Source: Takifugu bimaculatus | Lineage: Eukaryota > Chordata > Actinopteri > Tetraodontiformes > Tetraodontidae | Assembly: GCA_004026145.2 (NCBI GenBank) | Contig: CP034975.1 | Span: forward strand, 14,592,607 to 14,656,606 | Direction of reading: 5' to 3' | DNA: 64,000 bases | Shown here: positions 13,801 through 24,662 of the stretch, piece after piece | Position numbering within the stretch: the first letter of the stretch is position 1 | Layout: every line of letters starts with the position of its first letter | The notes under the pieces: model-generated | What the model was told of the DNA's origin: nothing | The model's input: only the letters and a program-made list of their open reading frames with translations | Databases searched by the model: none | Position numbers and translations under genes: made by a program

Positions 13801-16800
13801 CATTCTCTGTTTCTTTACATTATATGAAGGGAAGGAGTGCCTCTATGGATTTTCTCTGTTGGCATGAAAACACATGTGGAACAATTTGCCCTCATGATTT
13901 TCATCAACAAACTATCATATCCCACATTAATGTACTGAAAGTCTCATGGACTGTGCTATGGAACTGCACTTCTGTTCATTCCTGACTTATTAGCACCCAG
14001 AAGGTTCCATGATGCTCATATGATATGAAATACATAATCTCCACCTGCGTATTGGTATGGAACCCATGTAGTTCTTTGGAATAAAACCATAAAACATAAA
14101 TGACTGTGACTTCAATTCTATGCTGCTGAAGTTGGGTCAGCTTGTGCAACAGACAAAATAAGGCTTTGCTACTATTGTCTGTTGAGGCTGAGATATCCAC
14201 ACGGCCTGGCAGCGTATAATTATTTACCATTTCTATAACTACCGAGTGGAGTTTGTGTTTATGATTAGAGTCATAAATGCGTAGGAATGCAGTGGGACCC
14301 TATAGATGTGGTCACAACTGCAAACTGCTCATTAATGCGGGCCCTGTTTTTCATTTCTAAACTGCTGATGTGCACACGCACCAGCGTGAGCACTATGGGT
14401 GAGATGGTGCCGTGCACCTCAGTGGAATGCAACTGTTGCACCGTCAGACTAGTGGTTTTTGGGGCCGTCTGGTTTACATTGTGTAATAACACGGCATTGC
14501 ATCACTGAAGAGGAGGGAAACTGGCAGCCGTGTAACATTCTGGCACTGGTGTTTGCTGATCTTTGCATAATAAAAAAAAATCCCCAACCGCTCTGTAGCT
14601 CCTCAAACATTGGTGACAACACATGTCTCCACACAGGTCTTTATCACCTCTGTCAGCCATCTTCAGTCTGAGACTGGAAATGCTGCTGTGATGTGGAAAG
14701 AATAATGACAAAGAGTGTCACATGGACAGATCTGAACACGATTGGCGTTGGAGCCGTTCTGCATGGACTGACTCAGCCTGCCAGAGGTGAGCTCATTGGC
14801 CTGCATGGGGGGAAGCACTTTTGTTGTATGTGAAGTTGCTGTGCTAGAGAGACACCCTGGCTATCTTGGCCGACTCATCTCCACCCTTAAAAAAAACAAA
14901 CTCTGATCTTTTGACTTACTTCAAGATGTTGAACTCTGTGAAAGCTCATACTTCTGCACAGAACCAGCCTCCCCCCAGCTCTCTTTGCATGATAAATGGA
15001 GCTCTTCTGCTTATGGCTTGTCTTTGGGAATTCTCTGATCTTGCAGAGAATGTGACAGCCTTGGGGGGAGAAGGCAGTGAAATGGAGGACTACAGACAGT
15101 TCATTTAACTGGTGGGAGGAAACCTAAGACAGAAGAAATGAATTTTTTGTTCTATATAAAGTGGGGCGTCACGAAGTTCAATAAATATTGTGAATATACA
15201 GCATGAGCTGTGTCCTCACAGCACTTTTGTGTCGAATGAGAAAAAGAATGAGCAATTCCTTGATGGGATCAGCTTGTCCAGAATGCTCCTTTTCATCTGT
15301 CCCTTAATAACGTCCTTCTCTCCACTGGAAAGATGGTTGTCTAAGTTCTACTGTGCAGACAAAACCAGTCTTATCAGGCATCACCAGGTGAGATTAGGGG
15401 AATCATCTCTTGCACTGTGTGCAAGTGTGTGTGTGTGTTATTTAGTGCACTTAGACACTCATGGGCATGATTTAAACATTTCATTTCCTTGACTGTTTTA
15501 TCCCTTTCTGCATGCAGTCAGGGGATCCAGCAGCTTGCTCAAGGATACCAGAAAACCTTTTATTTTTTGTCTATACCTGGGCTTGAACCAAGAACCTTCT
15601 GCTTCTTTGCCCAGAGGAGTGTGATCTCGCCTGAGCGACTTCCGTTGTTGTTGTCTCTTATAATGGTTACTGATCGCTGTCAGTCACTGTAAATTTTATT
15701 AGTGATTAATATATTGAAGACACCCACTAGCTGTTTGTTGAAAGACCACTTTGTCTGTAATAATTAACTTCATTATTCATTAATAATTATCATCATGTCT
15801 GACTTTTCATGCGTGACCAGAAAGGATGATGGGATATATTGCTTGGTAAGGAAGCAGTGGTTGTGTATACATAGAAGAAGAAGAATTGTTGTATTATTTT
15901 CTATTATACTGAAACTTTCAGCTGAATAATGAATCGTTGTCCCTGTACAATCTTAATTGAATTAACACCCAACCTGAAAATATCAGAGAATTTAATGCTA
16001 TTCGGGATATAATATGTGGTCAGTGTGTGTCTAAATGTATCCATTATTTCCAGCAAGTCCCTCTAATAATATTGGTTGTGTGGCGTCCATTCAGTTAGTA
16101 CTGCACAAAGTCAGTGGGCTGCATGACCCGGAAGTAAAGCGGAATTAATAAAAACCTTTTCAGCATACCTGCTGGGAACAATTGGGCGACCATCGTGGTA
16201 TCTTGTGGGCCTGATCGGTTATAAGTTTCTGTTAACGTATTATGAAATATACTGAGTGCACTGAATTGGGTAGAGCAATGGAAAGTCCCCAGTTAGTGCA
16301 CTGTGGGTGATTTCAGAGTGTAGACCAGATCTGTAGATGGTGCAGCAGATCTTTAGAGATCATAAAAGTTAGGCCAAAGTCAGAGAGTCTGGTCCCTCCG
16401 TGCTGTATGAGACGGGGCAGCCACAGACAGCCTGTGCCACACAGGAGAGGAGTAAAATAGGCAGAAGTAAAGCCAGACTGCTGATGGATTTCAGGAAAAC
16501 CACGAGGCCCACACACACATACATAAACATTCAAATACTTGTGCAGCCTCACTTTCTTCCACGCTCACACACAGATACGCTCTCCCTTGATAGCGGGCGC
16601 ACATGTCAGCCACTCAGACGAGCATCGGTGACTGGAGGAATTCCCGACGTACATCTGGCCCGACAGACAAATTAGCTTCAGTCTGAGGGAGGGCCAGACG
16701 TGTTCGCCGCCATTTAGATCCTAAACATAAATAAATTCTCTCACTTCTGGGGGAAAAAAATCTTGGTTTTACTTTCACTGCGGAAGAATGACTTTGACTT

Positions 16801-19800
16801 TTTCAACTATGGTTTCTCATATGTTGTTCTGCCACATTTCTACAGCAGCTCAAACTGACATGAATGTCTACGTTTTTAATCCCAGCGCTTAGCTCTAATT
16901 ATGTTACCAATGATGAGCCTCTGAACAGTACATTCTAGCTGACAGTTGAAAGAATACTTTTTGTTCCCCTACAGCCACTGTAGGTGCTTGGCATGCCCAT
17001 CAGATGCTTCTCAACCTTTACACGTGGACCCCCTCCACTATCTAACATTCCCTCCTGTCCTTGTCCTCCCTCAGGGGCTGGTGGGCCATGAGCCACTCCC
17101 CCTCCCCGCAGCTCCTGTCCCAGCCTGTATCGATGCTTCAGAGAGTTACTATGAGGAGGCTCAACCTTACGGGGAAACGTTCAACGGTAAGAAGCAGAAT
17201 CCCTCCCAACTGTCGCCCACGCTAGACACAACCCAACACTCACTTTCAGAGTAAGCAGGATGATCACCAAATGCTTGATTACGGTGTGCAAATTCATACA
17301 TATATGAGGAAGAACCCCCCCCCCCCACACACACACACACACACACTGACACTCTCTGTTTTAATCTCCTTTCTGAAACTTTCCAAGCTTCCTCTTTATT
17401 TCTGTTTTTCCTCTCCTTGGTTTTGTTTAGCTCTGTACTCTTTGGGCCTCCTCTCAGGGTCCCGGATGCGAGTGCAGCACTCTGACAGTGCGGTCTATGC
17501 TGTTATTAGCAGGGGCAGATGTCATTGAATCAGTATGTTCACATGGCCGTGCTTCAGTGTCGAGGCATTCGCCGCCATCAGCACCCAGTCATCGTGCATG
17601 CTGACGCTAACTGACGCTAACACCATCGTCATCACACCTTTCGTGGCTGAATTGCAAGGAAGTAGAGTCAGAGACGGCAACGCTTTTCTGAATCTTGCTT
17701 CTTCAGATGACGGGGAGGCAGTCAGCAGTTCCTACGAGTCATATGACGAGGAGGAAGTGACCAGAGGAAAGTCGCCATCGACGCAGCACCAGTGGCCGTC
17801 GGCAGAAGCCTCCATTGAGCTGATGAAGGACGCTCGCATCTGCGCCTTCCTGTGGAGGAAGAAGTGGTTGGGCCAGTGGGCCAAGCAGCTCTGCGTCATC
17901 AAGGACCACCGGCTGCTGGTGGGTGCAGAACCTCGGCTTTGGGCCTAAAAAAAGAGATTGTTGCACATTTCCTCTCACACATTCCTTCTGTCATACTTTG
18001 ATTATCATCCAAAGAGAACTTTGCCCTCAATTACTTTCTTTCTGTCAAAAGACTGGAGCTAAGAGGGGAAAAAGAACTGTAAAGCTGATGCCGTCACTTT
18101 GCCTCCCACAGTGTTACAAGAGCTCCAAGGAGCAGACGCCGCTGCTGGACGTGAGTCTGCTGGGCTGCATCGTTGTCCACAAGGAGAAACAGCTGAAGAG
18201 GAAAGAGCACAAACTGAAGATCATTCCAGTGGGGGCAGAGGCCATCGTGCTGGCGCTACAGAGCAAGGAGCAAACGGAGCAGTGGCTCAGGGTAATCCTT
18301 CAAACTCACTGGCTGAGGTCACGGAGATGTTTTGTGCGAATTGTGTTCAATGTTAAATTGTGACGAAACACTCAATCGTATCTTCATCAGGTAATTCAGG
18401 AGATCAGTCCGAAGCCAGCAGAAAACTGTGACCCCCAGCTCTCTGGGTTTGACTCCCCGAGGCTCATTTGCACAAAGGTGTGCTTATTCGGAACATTTCC
18501 GTGCGTTGTCTGAACCGATAGGACGCCACTTATACTTCTGTTGTTGTGAACGTCCAGGGAGAGCTGAGCGAGAGGCACTCGGTGGCGTCAGAGAGCGGCA
18601 GCAGCACCGACAGTCACGCTGAAACGTCTGACAGCAAAGACGGTGAATCATTTAGTTACAAAATGCTGCGCGAGCTCAGTTGTTGCCACGGCGATCTGAC
18701 CGTGCCTTGACTTCCTCCACAGTGAAGAAAAAATACGGTCCGGGTTTAATGCTGAGCAACCTCATGAACCTCGGGAAGAAGAAGTCGTCCTCGTTAGAAA
18801 ACCCAGAGAAATGCGTGGACACCTCAGGTGAGTGATTACGTGCACGCGTGTCGTTTGAGGGCACGGATTCTCCGTCATCAAGGTGTTCGTGCGAGCCGCT
18901 TCGGAAAGGGCTGTCTGTCTGTCTGTCTGTCTGTCTTTTCTGGGATTGACTGTTGGACTGTACAGTTGTCCTCGATCAGTAACCAGCAGCTAACTATGGT
19001 CTCTCCAATTGGTGGGTAAGATTAGGGGACAATATTTAGACTGTTAAGATGCTTTAAGATATTATACATTTAAGTGTCATTCGCTGCCAATTAGCAGTGA
19101 CACCCACTGAACCCACTCAAGCATCCTTGTATCTCTATCTTTGGAAGGACTTTCACAGGCACACATTTCCCCCAGATCTTAACCCTAATCATAACAATCC
19201 GAACTAACCCCAACCCTAACCCTAACTAACCTAACCATGTCTTAGCCCTCAAACAGCCCTTTGAGGTTCCTGACTTCCCAAAAAATGTACACACACACAC
19301 ACACACACACACACAGGATAATTGGGCCAGGAATAAAGCATTATATTTAAGGTGTTGGTTACCTGTTATATCTTCTTTCAGTCAGGATAAGATCTCCCAC
19401 TGTCTTTGGGACACATCTGCATGATGCAGGACCGCCACCTCCAACCTAACCTTGCTAAAACTGAGCCAACAGTCATTCATGACATTAACAGTGACATCAA
19501 AAATAACACCTTGCCTCTTGCTCCTAACAAGGCTGTTTGAAATCTTGGAGTCATGATTGATGATCAACTGAAGTTTTATTGATCATGTAGCCTCTCTCCC
19601 CCAGATCAGAATCAATCGGGCCGTTCCTGACCCCAGCATGCCCCCCAGCTGCTGGAACAAGGCATGGTGGTCTCCCACACTGACTACTCCCCAGCTCTGT
19701 CAGCAGGGGCAGCCCTCTCTTCCTTTAAGCAGCTCTTGAAGACACAGCTCTTCCCAGAAGCCCCTGCTCTCCTAACAGCACTCATTTTTCTCACCCTATC

Positions 19801-22800
19801 TCGTTTCACCTCCTGTTTATATCCCTCTTCACTCCCTCTGCACTCTTAGCTGCTAGCTGCACTCATAACCGCTAGTTTAGGACTGTAAGGTTGTCGTTTA
19901 GTCACATAGGTCTCAATTGCTTGGCGGCTTGATTGTGTCTCTCACCTCGAGTCACTCTGGACAAAAAGGTCTGCTAAAAGACTAAACTCTGAATGCAAAT
20001 GTAATGTTCTCTCCCGAGTTGTTACTGTGAATATCCCGTCTTTGAGTTTCTGTGCTTGTTGCTCTGTTCGATAAAATTCATGACATTTTGGCCACGCAAT
20101 TACAATAATTAGTTGTCTTAAATCACCTCCTGTTTCCTCAGGCTACCTCAACGTCCTGGTAAACAGCCAGTGGCGTACCTGTTGGTGTCTGATAAAGAAC
20201 GGGCAGCTGTGGATTTACCAGGACAAGGGCAAGAACAAAGTGAGCCAGCCGGCCGTGACCCTGGAGAGATGCAATATTTTGGCCGACCCCAGCCCGGAGC
20301 ACCTGTACTCCTTCAGGATAGACATGGATGGCACGCAGGTGGCCACCCTCGAGGTAGACAACCGCCGACGTTTCCTGCTGCCCCGCTGCCAATGTTTGTG
20401 GTTGTGTGGCTAGCCCGCATATGCTGGGTGCAATTACAGTTATTTAGCTCAGTTTCCACCAACGGTTTGAATCTGGTGTGACGCCGTGTTGCTTTTCCTG
20501 AGCTGCTGTTTACCGCAGACGGTCTGACAGCTACTTATGGGAATGTGTAATCCCATCTCATCCTCCTCTGCAAATCACTTTCATCAGTCTGCATGATTTA
20601 TGTTAGCACAGGGTTACGTGTGTGTGTGTGTGTGTGTTGTGTATGTGTGTTTGTACCACCATGCTGCACTGCACATAAAAATAGTCGATAGAATTTCTTT
20701 TTATAAGCACAGCAGCGATGTAGTTCAGTATGTGTTATAGGATTGTGTGGCGTTAACCATCAATAATCGTGGAGAAATGACCTGAGCAGATACGTCTGTT
20801 GCTCCCGTCTCTCAGGCCAAGACATCTGCAGAAATGGGTCACTGGCTGGGCCTCTTGCTGTCACAGACTGGGAGCAAGACGGACCCCGAGGACCTCACGT
20901 ACGACTACGTCAACGCCGAGAGGATCTCCACCATCGTCAACGCTGCCAGGACGTCCCTATAGTGAGCTCTCTTTCATGCACATCTGGCTGCTGTGTGAGC
21001 AGGCGGGCAGAATATTTACAACGGGGGAAATTTCTGTGCTCATCTGTGTCTTTGCAGTCTGATGCAGAGGAGGTACTCGGAGCCGAACACCTACATTGAC
21101 ACGCTGCCCTCCAATCCTCACAACACCGATGAGCTGTACGATGATGTGGCGTTTACTGCCGACCCAGAGGTTTGTTCTGGCATTTAGACACTCCAATGGC
21201 GCCACAAGTGTCAGCAGTTAGCAAGTGTCCCCCAGCTCTCCGTACCACCCCAACCTGCCACCTTGCTGACCTCCAGCACCGCCATTCAGGACGCCTATTA
21301 GTGGTGGTCAGGCTCACGACACCATCAACCTTTGTATCTTTTCCCTTACTCTTTTTTAGGATTGCAGCAATTAATGTAACTCTCACAATCTGTTGATGAA
21401 CTTCAGATTAACATTACAAAGAACGAAAGATGTTAAAAATGCAGTCAGCCCAGTGCAACATGTGCAACGTTATCAGCCAAGGAGAGGATCTACTGTCCAA
21501 GTCCTCAGGCGAGGCTTCATCTCTTGTGCTTCTCCTTAAAGGACAAGAACCAGGTTGAAAAAGATCTTCTTTTGGATCTAAAGCTGCAGAGATTCAGTTT
21601 TAATTTCAATCGCGTTGCTCTGAAGATCTACCCCTGGGTACTTTGCAAACCTGACCAGCAGAACCTTTAAGCTGGACCAGATTGTTCCCTTTGAGGCCTT
21701 TCAAGTAGTGTCTGAATAATATTTGCAATGTTTTAATCATTTGTGAAATTATTCATAGTCTCTCTGTTGTGAGAATAATCATCACAGCAGAACTGATAAA
21801 TAAATAATTAAAAGACAAGTTGACATTCATAAATCAAGGTTTGACTAATGAAATAAACATACATATATATTTTAGATTGGATTAAATCTGCTCATGGATC
21901 TTTTTTTTAAAGTTTTTATTTTGACGTTATTCATCTGGCTACTTGTACCTCTTAATTTCTTTCTTCTGTGTCCTCCAGGATACTGAAGAGAGCAGCCTGG
22001 CAGACAGTAATCTGCAGGAACAGAATGACGCATGTCCAGAGGATTCGGAGGACCCTTTGGGAACAGAACCGCCAACCGATGGAAACAGGGTTTACCTGGA
22101 CTTGCTCCCTGTCAGATCCTTCCTCCACACATCCTGTGGGCATAAAAGCCCCACCCTAAAACACGACACTTGTGTGCAGGTTTCAGCAGAGGAGGTGGAG
22201 GAACCTTCAGCTGAGATCAAAGAGGTAAACATGCGTGTTACAATATGGCACCACATTGGAAATGTTTACCTTTTGTGACATCTTTTACCCTAAAATCCAT
22301 TCCAGATCATTCCATCTGACCCTGTTCAGCTTGACTCAGCGTCTGTTTTAAACAAGACGAAGCTCAACCAACAAGCCAGAACAAGAGCAACCCCAGACAC
22401 CGACGCCTCCCCAGGCCCAGGCGCAGCCACTCAAGACCTCCTCCCAAAGTCAGGAGACCCCTAAGAAATCCAGCCTGGGAATCCCACAGGCCTTCAGCTC
22501 GTCAGGGGTGCAGGTCCACAGAGGCCTTCACACTGCTGCCGGGTTCCCTCAGAGTCCCCAACCACTGCGACCCAAGGCCCATACAGTAGGTGAGGATGTC
22601 AGTGGAGCTGACCAGCAACAGCTCCCTCTAGCGGAATTCACCACTACTACACTAGAAAAACGTGGCGTGACATCGCTTCTGGTTTTGGATAAGAAATATT
22701 TTACTTGAATGATCAAATAAACATTCTACCCAGAATTTGGGTGGACAGGCAGAGATGGACTGTAAAGATGTTTATATACGCATGTGATCGAGCTTATAAA

Positions 22801-23647
22801 TGACACAATAACAATATTCCTAGGGTCTCCCAGTGCAGTGGAAGGCAAACTAGGCAAGAACCGCACAGAGGCGGACCTGCGGCGCTACCTCGACGAGCGT
22901 GACCGCCTGGAAAAGGAGAGGGAGGAGGTGCGGGCCAGTCTGGCGAACCTGAAGAGGGAAAAGAGGGAAATCAAGGAGGAGCTCAGCAGTTGCCACGGTA
23001 CAACCCCGTCACCCGGTACACGTCGATCCCTCGTTGATCTGTGTAACTGATGACTCTCCGTTGTCCCCAGATCCCCAGCAGCAGGCCTCGCTGGAGGCTC
23101 GTTCGAAACAGAAGGAGGAGGAGTGTCGGGAGGCAGAACACCGAAGGGTGGAGGTGGAACTCCGGCTCATGGAGGTAAAGGAGAGCCTGAAGAAGGTGGA
23201 GTCTGGGCCTTTCACGTTGGGAACCACACTAGACAGCAGCCTGCAGGAGTCACTCACGGTTAGTGCCACGTCTGTCATCAAACGCCGGCTCGTTCCTCAG
23301 CTGGAGCTGCTTCTTAACCACATCTCTGCCACTTTAGAGTAGAGCAGCAGCTTCCTCCGCTTCCCAGACACCATCGCCATCTTCAACAACAGCAACAACA
23401 GCAGCAGCAGCAACATCCCAACCATTAAACAGTTACAGCAGCACAGACGCAGCCTCTCCCATCAATTCTGCATCTGTGCTGAAACCCAGACCCACCTCCA
23501 TCATGGCCACCAAAGGAAAAGTGCTGCAGAAGGCGAAGGTGAGACCAGACACGTTTGGCCCCAACACCAGTTTTTCACACGCCTCGGTTCTATAGATTTG
23601 ATCCTCTGCTGTGTCAACAGGAGTGGGAGAAGAAATCCACCACTTAG
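6496..23647 (+). CDS. afap1l2: Actin filament-associated protein 1-like 2 (XB130), 5' partial
   Basis: This is an adaptor of Src-family kinases and PI3K that acts in the cytoplasm and at actin-rich membrane. Exons: 6496-6624, 8378-8434, 9868-9959, 17075-17186, 17707-17918, 18112-18291, 18391-18477, 18558-18642, 18723-18827, 20142-20353, 20816-20961, 21058-21169, 21979-22224, an ambiguous one ending 22589, 22824-22997, 23071-23258, 23338-23538 and 23621-23647 (TAG). The visible part is about 846 aa, against roughly 820 for the whole human protein. In order it shows the N-terminal LDQLLVELHRFL helix, a YIYM (YxxM) motif, a proline-rich linker, PH1 (17.8-18.45 kb), PH2 (20.1-20.96 kb), a YLDL segment, a GKLGKNRTEADLRRY coiled coil, and the conserved LQKAKEWEKK end. 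The first coding exon was not found. One exon has a frame conflict (see the 22306-22589 entry). The name rests on strong match of remembered family sequence and on neighbours vwa2, tdrd1 and ccdc186. Confidence 0.93.
8378..8434 (+). other. afap1l2: afap1l2 exon carrying the YxxM motif
   Basis: This 57-nt exon is flanked by a cag acceptor and a gtggga donor. It reads TDEEYIYMNKVIVNKDDK, with split codons at both ends. Y-I-Y-M is the YxxM motif which in human XB130 binds the p85 SH2 domains of PI3K once phosphorylated. Its presence here suggests the PI3K link is kept; phosphorylation itself cannot be seen. Confidence 0.85.
8488..8715. repeat. Compound microsatellite (GACA)n then (TATC)n
   Basis: A run of GACA/CAGA tetranucleotides fills about 8488-8557. 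After a 40-base spacer a TATC run follows at about 8599-8715, broken once by a CTATC>CCTATC change. It lies in the afap1l2 intron just after the YxxM exon. Such tetranucleotide pairs are common in fish (the GATA/GACA type). Confidence 0.97.
10690..10845. repeat. Paired (AC)n and (TG)n microsatellites in inverted orientation
   Basis: An AC run at 10690-10729 and a TG run at 10793-10845 (with a short CGCGCG interruption) are reverse complements of each other, about 63 bases apart. They lie just downstream of the stop codon of the nested kelch gene. Confidence 0.95.
10949..12451 (-). CDS. kbtbd13-like: BTB-kelch protein, KBTBD13-like, intronless and nested in an afap1l2 intron
   Basis: This uninterrupted frame of 500 codons ends with TGA at 10949-10951. 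The chosen start is the ATG at 12451-12449; the frame runs on to 12598, but only with a GTG, and the extension has no family resemblance. The BTB fold begins about residue 35 (GWVSVKVEGSRFAVERSLL, CALFRSGM). A short BACK-like region with CYLDEEEGEWKHL follows. Kelch blades are visible as NCLYVVGGVYGYGKD, RLYAIGGEFQ, SYGHCMVAHGDNLYV and RNGPSDDFL. These closely recall mammalian KBTBD13, an intronless BTB-kelch protein of striated muscle that works as a Cullin-3 adaptor and is mutated in nemaline myopathy type 6. The length is near the human 458 aa, with an extra N-terminal stretch and a glycine-rich tail. It lies antisense in the intron between afap1l2 exons 9868-9959 and 17075-17186. Whether it is the orthologue or a second fish copy cannot be decided here. 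Confidence 0.9.
   Translation of the reverse strand: MEVPEVAGVHGGIQAENATLDPEQRDHQAGWVSVKVEGSRFAVERSLLARCSSYFCALFRSGMIENHQDEVHLRGGVSARGFLITLAVCRGEVPTLSEPDELVEAVECAAFLQVACLVQHLCDIIDTENCLLLYDAASVFGLHTLYRNAALFLRDSFDDLKEAAEGSLPPALIEYSQSLSPASYIAIGTHSPSVEQLHDSFRVVCYLDEEEGEWKHLTDLPRLCSTSLAGVAVLDNCLYVVGGVYGYGKDAVDGGFCYNPDSGVWTTFPGPQQPRYNFTLLGHSGRLYAIGGEFQKQIISSAENYDVETGEWAFIQHAPRPVASTACAVARRRIFVCFWKPPDTTDIYEYIPVKNEWRLETTMIKPQSYGHCMVAHGDNLYVMRNGPSDDFLRCLMDRYNITSGQWTALPGHYINSKGALFTAMIRGDSVFTVKHMLTLEYTITEGAWKPRRQMKGFPKSGSLWTCLLRLPKMGPVSPQLGADGKNGGTEGLGGATSPQL
12599..17074. other. Remainder of the long afap1l2 intron, no gene seen
   Basis: I see no exon with splice signals and family resemblance in this interval. 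It should hold the promoter of the nested kelch gene (transcribed leftwards from about 12.5-12.7 kb), but no clear TATA box or strong motif can be named. A repeat-like piece lies at about 15515-15640. Confidence 0.55.
15515..15640 (+). repeat. Dispersed SINE-like repeat fragment
   Basis: The piece around 'cagcttgctcaaggatacc' and 'gggcttgaaccaagaacc' resembles the fish repeat that combines 'cttgctcaagg' with a B-box-like 'gcttgaacc' element. It is short and degenerate. Confidence 0.4.
17707..18477 (+). other. afap1l2: afap1l2 PH domain 1 exons
   Basis: Exons 17707-17918, 18112-18291 and 18391-18477 encode the acidic-tyrosine segment SSSYESYDEEE and then the first PH domain. The PH starts at ICAFLWRKKWLGQWAKQL, continues through LLCYKSSKEQTPLLDVSLLG and VHKEKQLKRKEHKLKI, and ends with EQWLRVIQEIS, where the invariant tryptophan of the C-terminal PH helix sits. 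PH domains of this family bind membranes or partner proteins; lipid specificity cannot be read from the sequence. Confidence 0.88.
19400..20003 (+). mobile_element. Degenerate 3' end of a non-LTR retrotransposon (L2/Rex-like LINE)
   Basis: Broken frames contain recognisable reverse-transcriptase tail pieces: NLGVMIDDQLK near 19537-19570, VVSHTDYS near 19665, and SFKQLLKTQLFPEAP near 19720-19765. The non-coding tail 'tctggacaaaaaggtctgc' near 19948 and the following 'gcaaatgtaatg' match the ending typical of L2-type LINEs in fish. Stops and indels make it a dead, 5'-truncated copy inside the afap1l2 intron 18828-20141. Confidence 0.72.
20142..20961 (+). other. afap1l2: afap1l2 PH domain 2 exons
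   Basis: Exons 20142-20353 and 20816-20961 encode YLNVLVNSQWRTCWCLIKN, the LWIYQDKGKNK strand, DPSPEHLYSFRI, and the closing helix AEMGHWLGLLLSQTGSKTDP. This is the second PH domain, followed by the conserved DPEDLTYDYV segment. The junction S-L-Y-L-M-Q across 20961/21058 fixes the donor at 20962. Confidence 0.88.
22306..22589 (+). other. afap1l2: afap1l2 exon with uncertain 5' boundary or frameshift
   Basis: The preceding exon (21979-22224) ends in phase 0. The best acceptor is at 22305/22306, but the frame it opens stops at TAA 22462-22464. The frame that fits the downstream exon (ending CAT ACA GTA G at 22589) is shifted by one and is open only after a TAA at 22349-22351. It reads SSLGIPQAFSSSGVQVHRG. 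A weaker acceptor at 22414/22415 (or 22396/22397) restores phase and would give a 175-nt exon. The other explanation is a one-base insertion (or two-base loss) between about 22352 and 22461, real or from assembly. The region is poorly conserved in the family, so homology does not decide. Confidence 0.6.
22824..23258 (+). other. afap1l2: afap1l2 coiled-coil exons
   Basis: Exons 22824-22997 and 23071-23258 encode GKLGKNRTEADLRRYLDE, a highly charged helix with regular leucines, and end with GPFTLGTTLDSSL. This is the C-terminal coiled coil conserved in AFAP family members, which serves in self-association and actin binding in AFAP1. Confidence 0.85.
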
Positions 23648-23998
23648 AAGTGAATCTGCTCCCTCAAGAGCACTGAAAATCAACAGTCATCATCCAAGCC
23701 ATCTTCATCAGAACCTCTGTATGATAAAAGAACCAATCAGATGTGTACAATGCTTCTCAAATACCACTGGAAAAAGAGCTATACTGACTGTGGTAGTATG
23801 TTTATACTGCTAACACAGGAAAACACATGTAGTCGTATGTTGGCCCGTCCAAAATGACATTCCAGACAGCCAAACATTTAAAACCACTTGAGTCTTGTAG
23901 CTTGGTCCATATATGCTGGTAGCCAAGATGTAAATATATTTACACCATTTTTCAGCCTTTTGGCTTGTATTGCTAGCTAAAAATGCACTTTTTATTCA

Positions 23999-24004
23999 AA
24001 TAAA
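23999..24004 (+). terminator. Candidate afap1l2 polyadenylation signal
   Basis: A canonical AATAAA lies about 350 bases after the afap1l2 stop codon (23645-23647), in an AT-rich 3' UTR. I see no earlier canonical hexamer in this UTR that looks better placed. Confidence 0.6.
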
Positions 24005-24217
24005 TATGTACTGACAATATCGCCTCAGGGATCATTTATTTGCAAAAAATGCCTTATTTTCGCTCTGCATGCTGCACGTGAACCCAGATGGTCGCTCAAA
24101 AAATCCGATGTCTCATAAGAGCCAACACCTTAAACAGTAACATTCAAAGGAGCAGCCTGGACATGTTAGCATCTGCAAAAGTTTAGCAGGCCATATGGAA
24201 TTTGTTGCATTGATTCC

Positions 24218-24223
24218 TTTATT
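24218..24223 (-). terminator. Candidate vwa2 polyadenylation signal
   Basis: On the minus strand this reads AATAAA, about 440 bases past the vwa2 stop codon (24665-24663). A second minus-strand AATAAA is at 24040-24035. Using the first would leave under 200 bases between the ends of the two convergent transcripts. Confidence 0.5.
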
Positions 24224-24662
24224 TTTTTTGCTCCTTCTTAAAACTCCAAATGTTTCCAGCCCTCCCTTCAATAATACAGTATATACAAATGCTAAAAATG
24301 GACCTATAAGTCAGGAGAAAAACAACTCGATGAAATGATTAAATATAGATGTACTGTAAAAAATAGATTCTTTTGGCACAAATAGGTTCCTGTTGTAGAG
24401 GGCTTGTTAACATTTAAAACAAGAAAGACATTTAAAAAAAAAAACCAGAACGTTAGAATTATCTATGAAACTTTACATGTGTGAACTGAACTATATTGAG
24501 TGGACAGTGGACAGAGCAGTTCAGAACACAAACACTGAAGCGGAATAACATCAGTCTGAAGGCACTTGTTCAGAGGCTGTAACTTCATCCGTTCCCTCTC
24601 AGCACCCTGTACCTGCAGGAGTCCTCAACTCTGCCTGTGTAGGAAGTGAGTTCATGGTGCTG

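Noticed and set aside
19181..19240. Interstitial telomeric repeat
   Set aside because: Only about two exact CCCTAA units occur in a loose CTAAC-rich stretch, which is common in fish introns.
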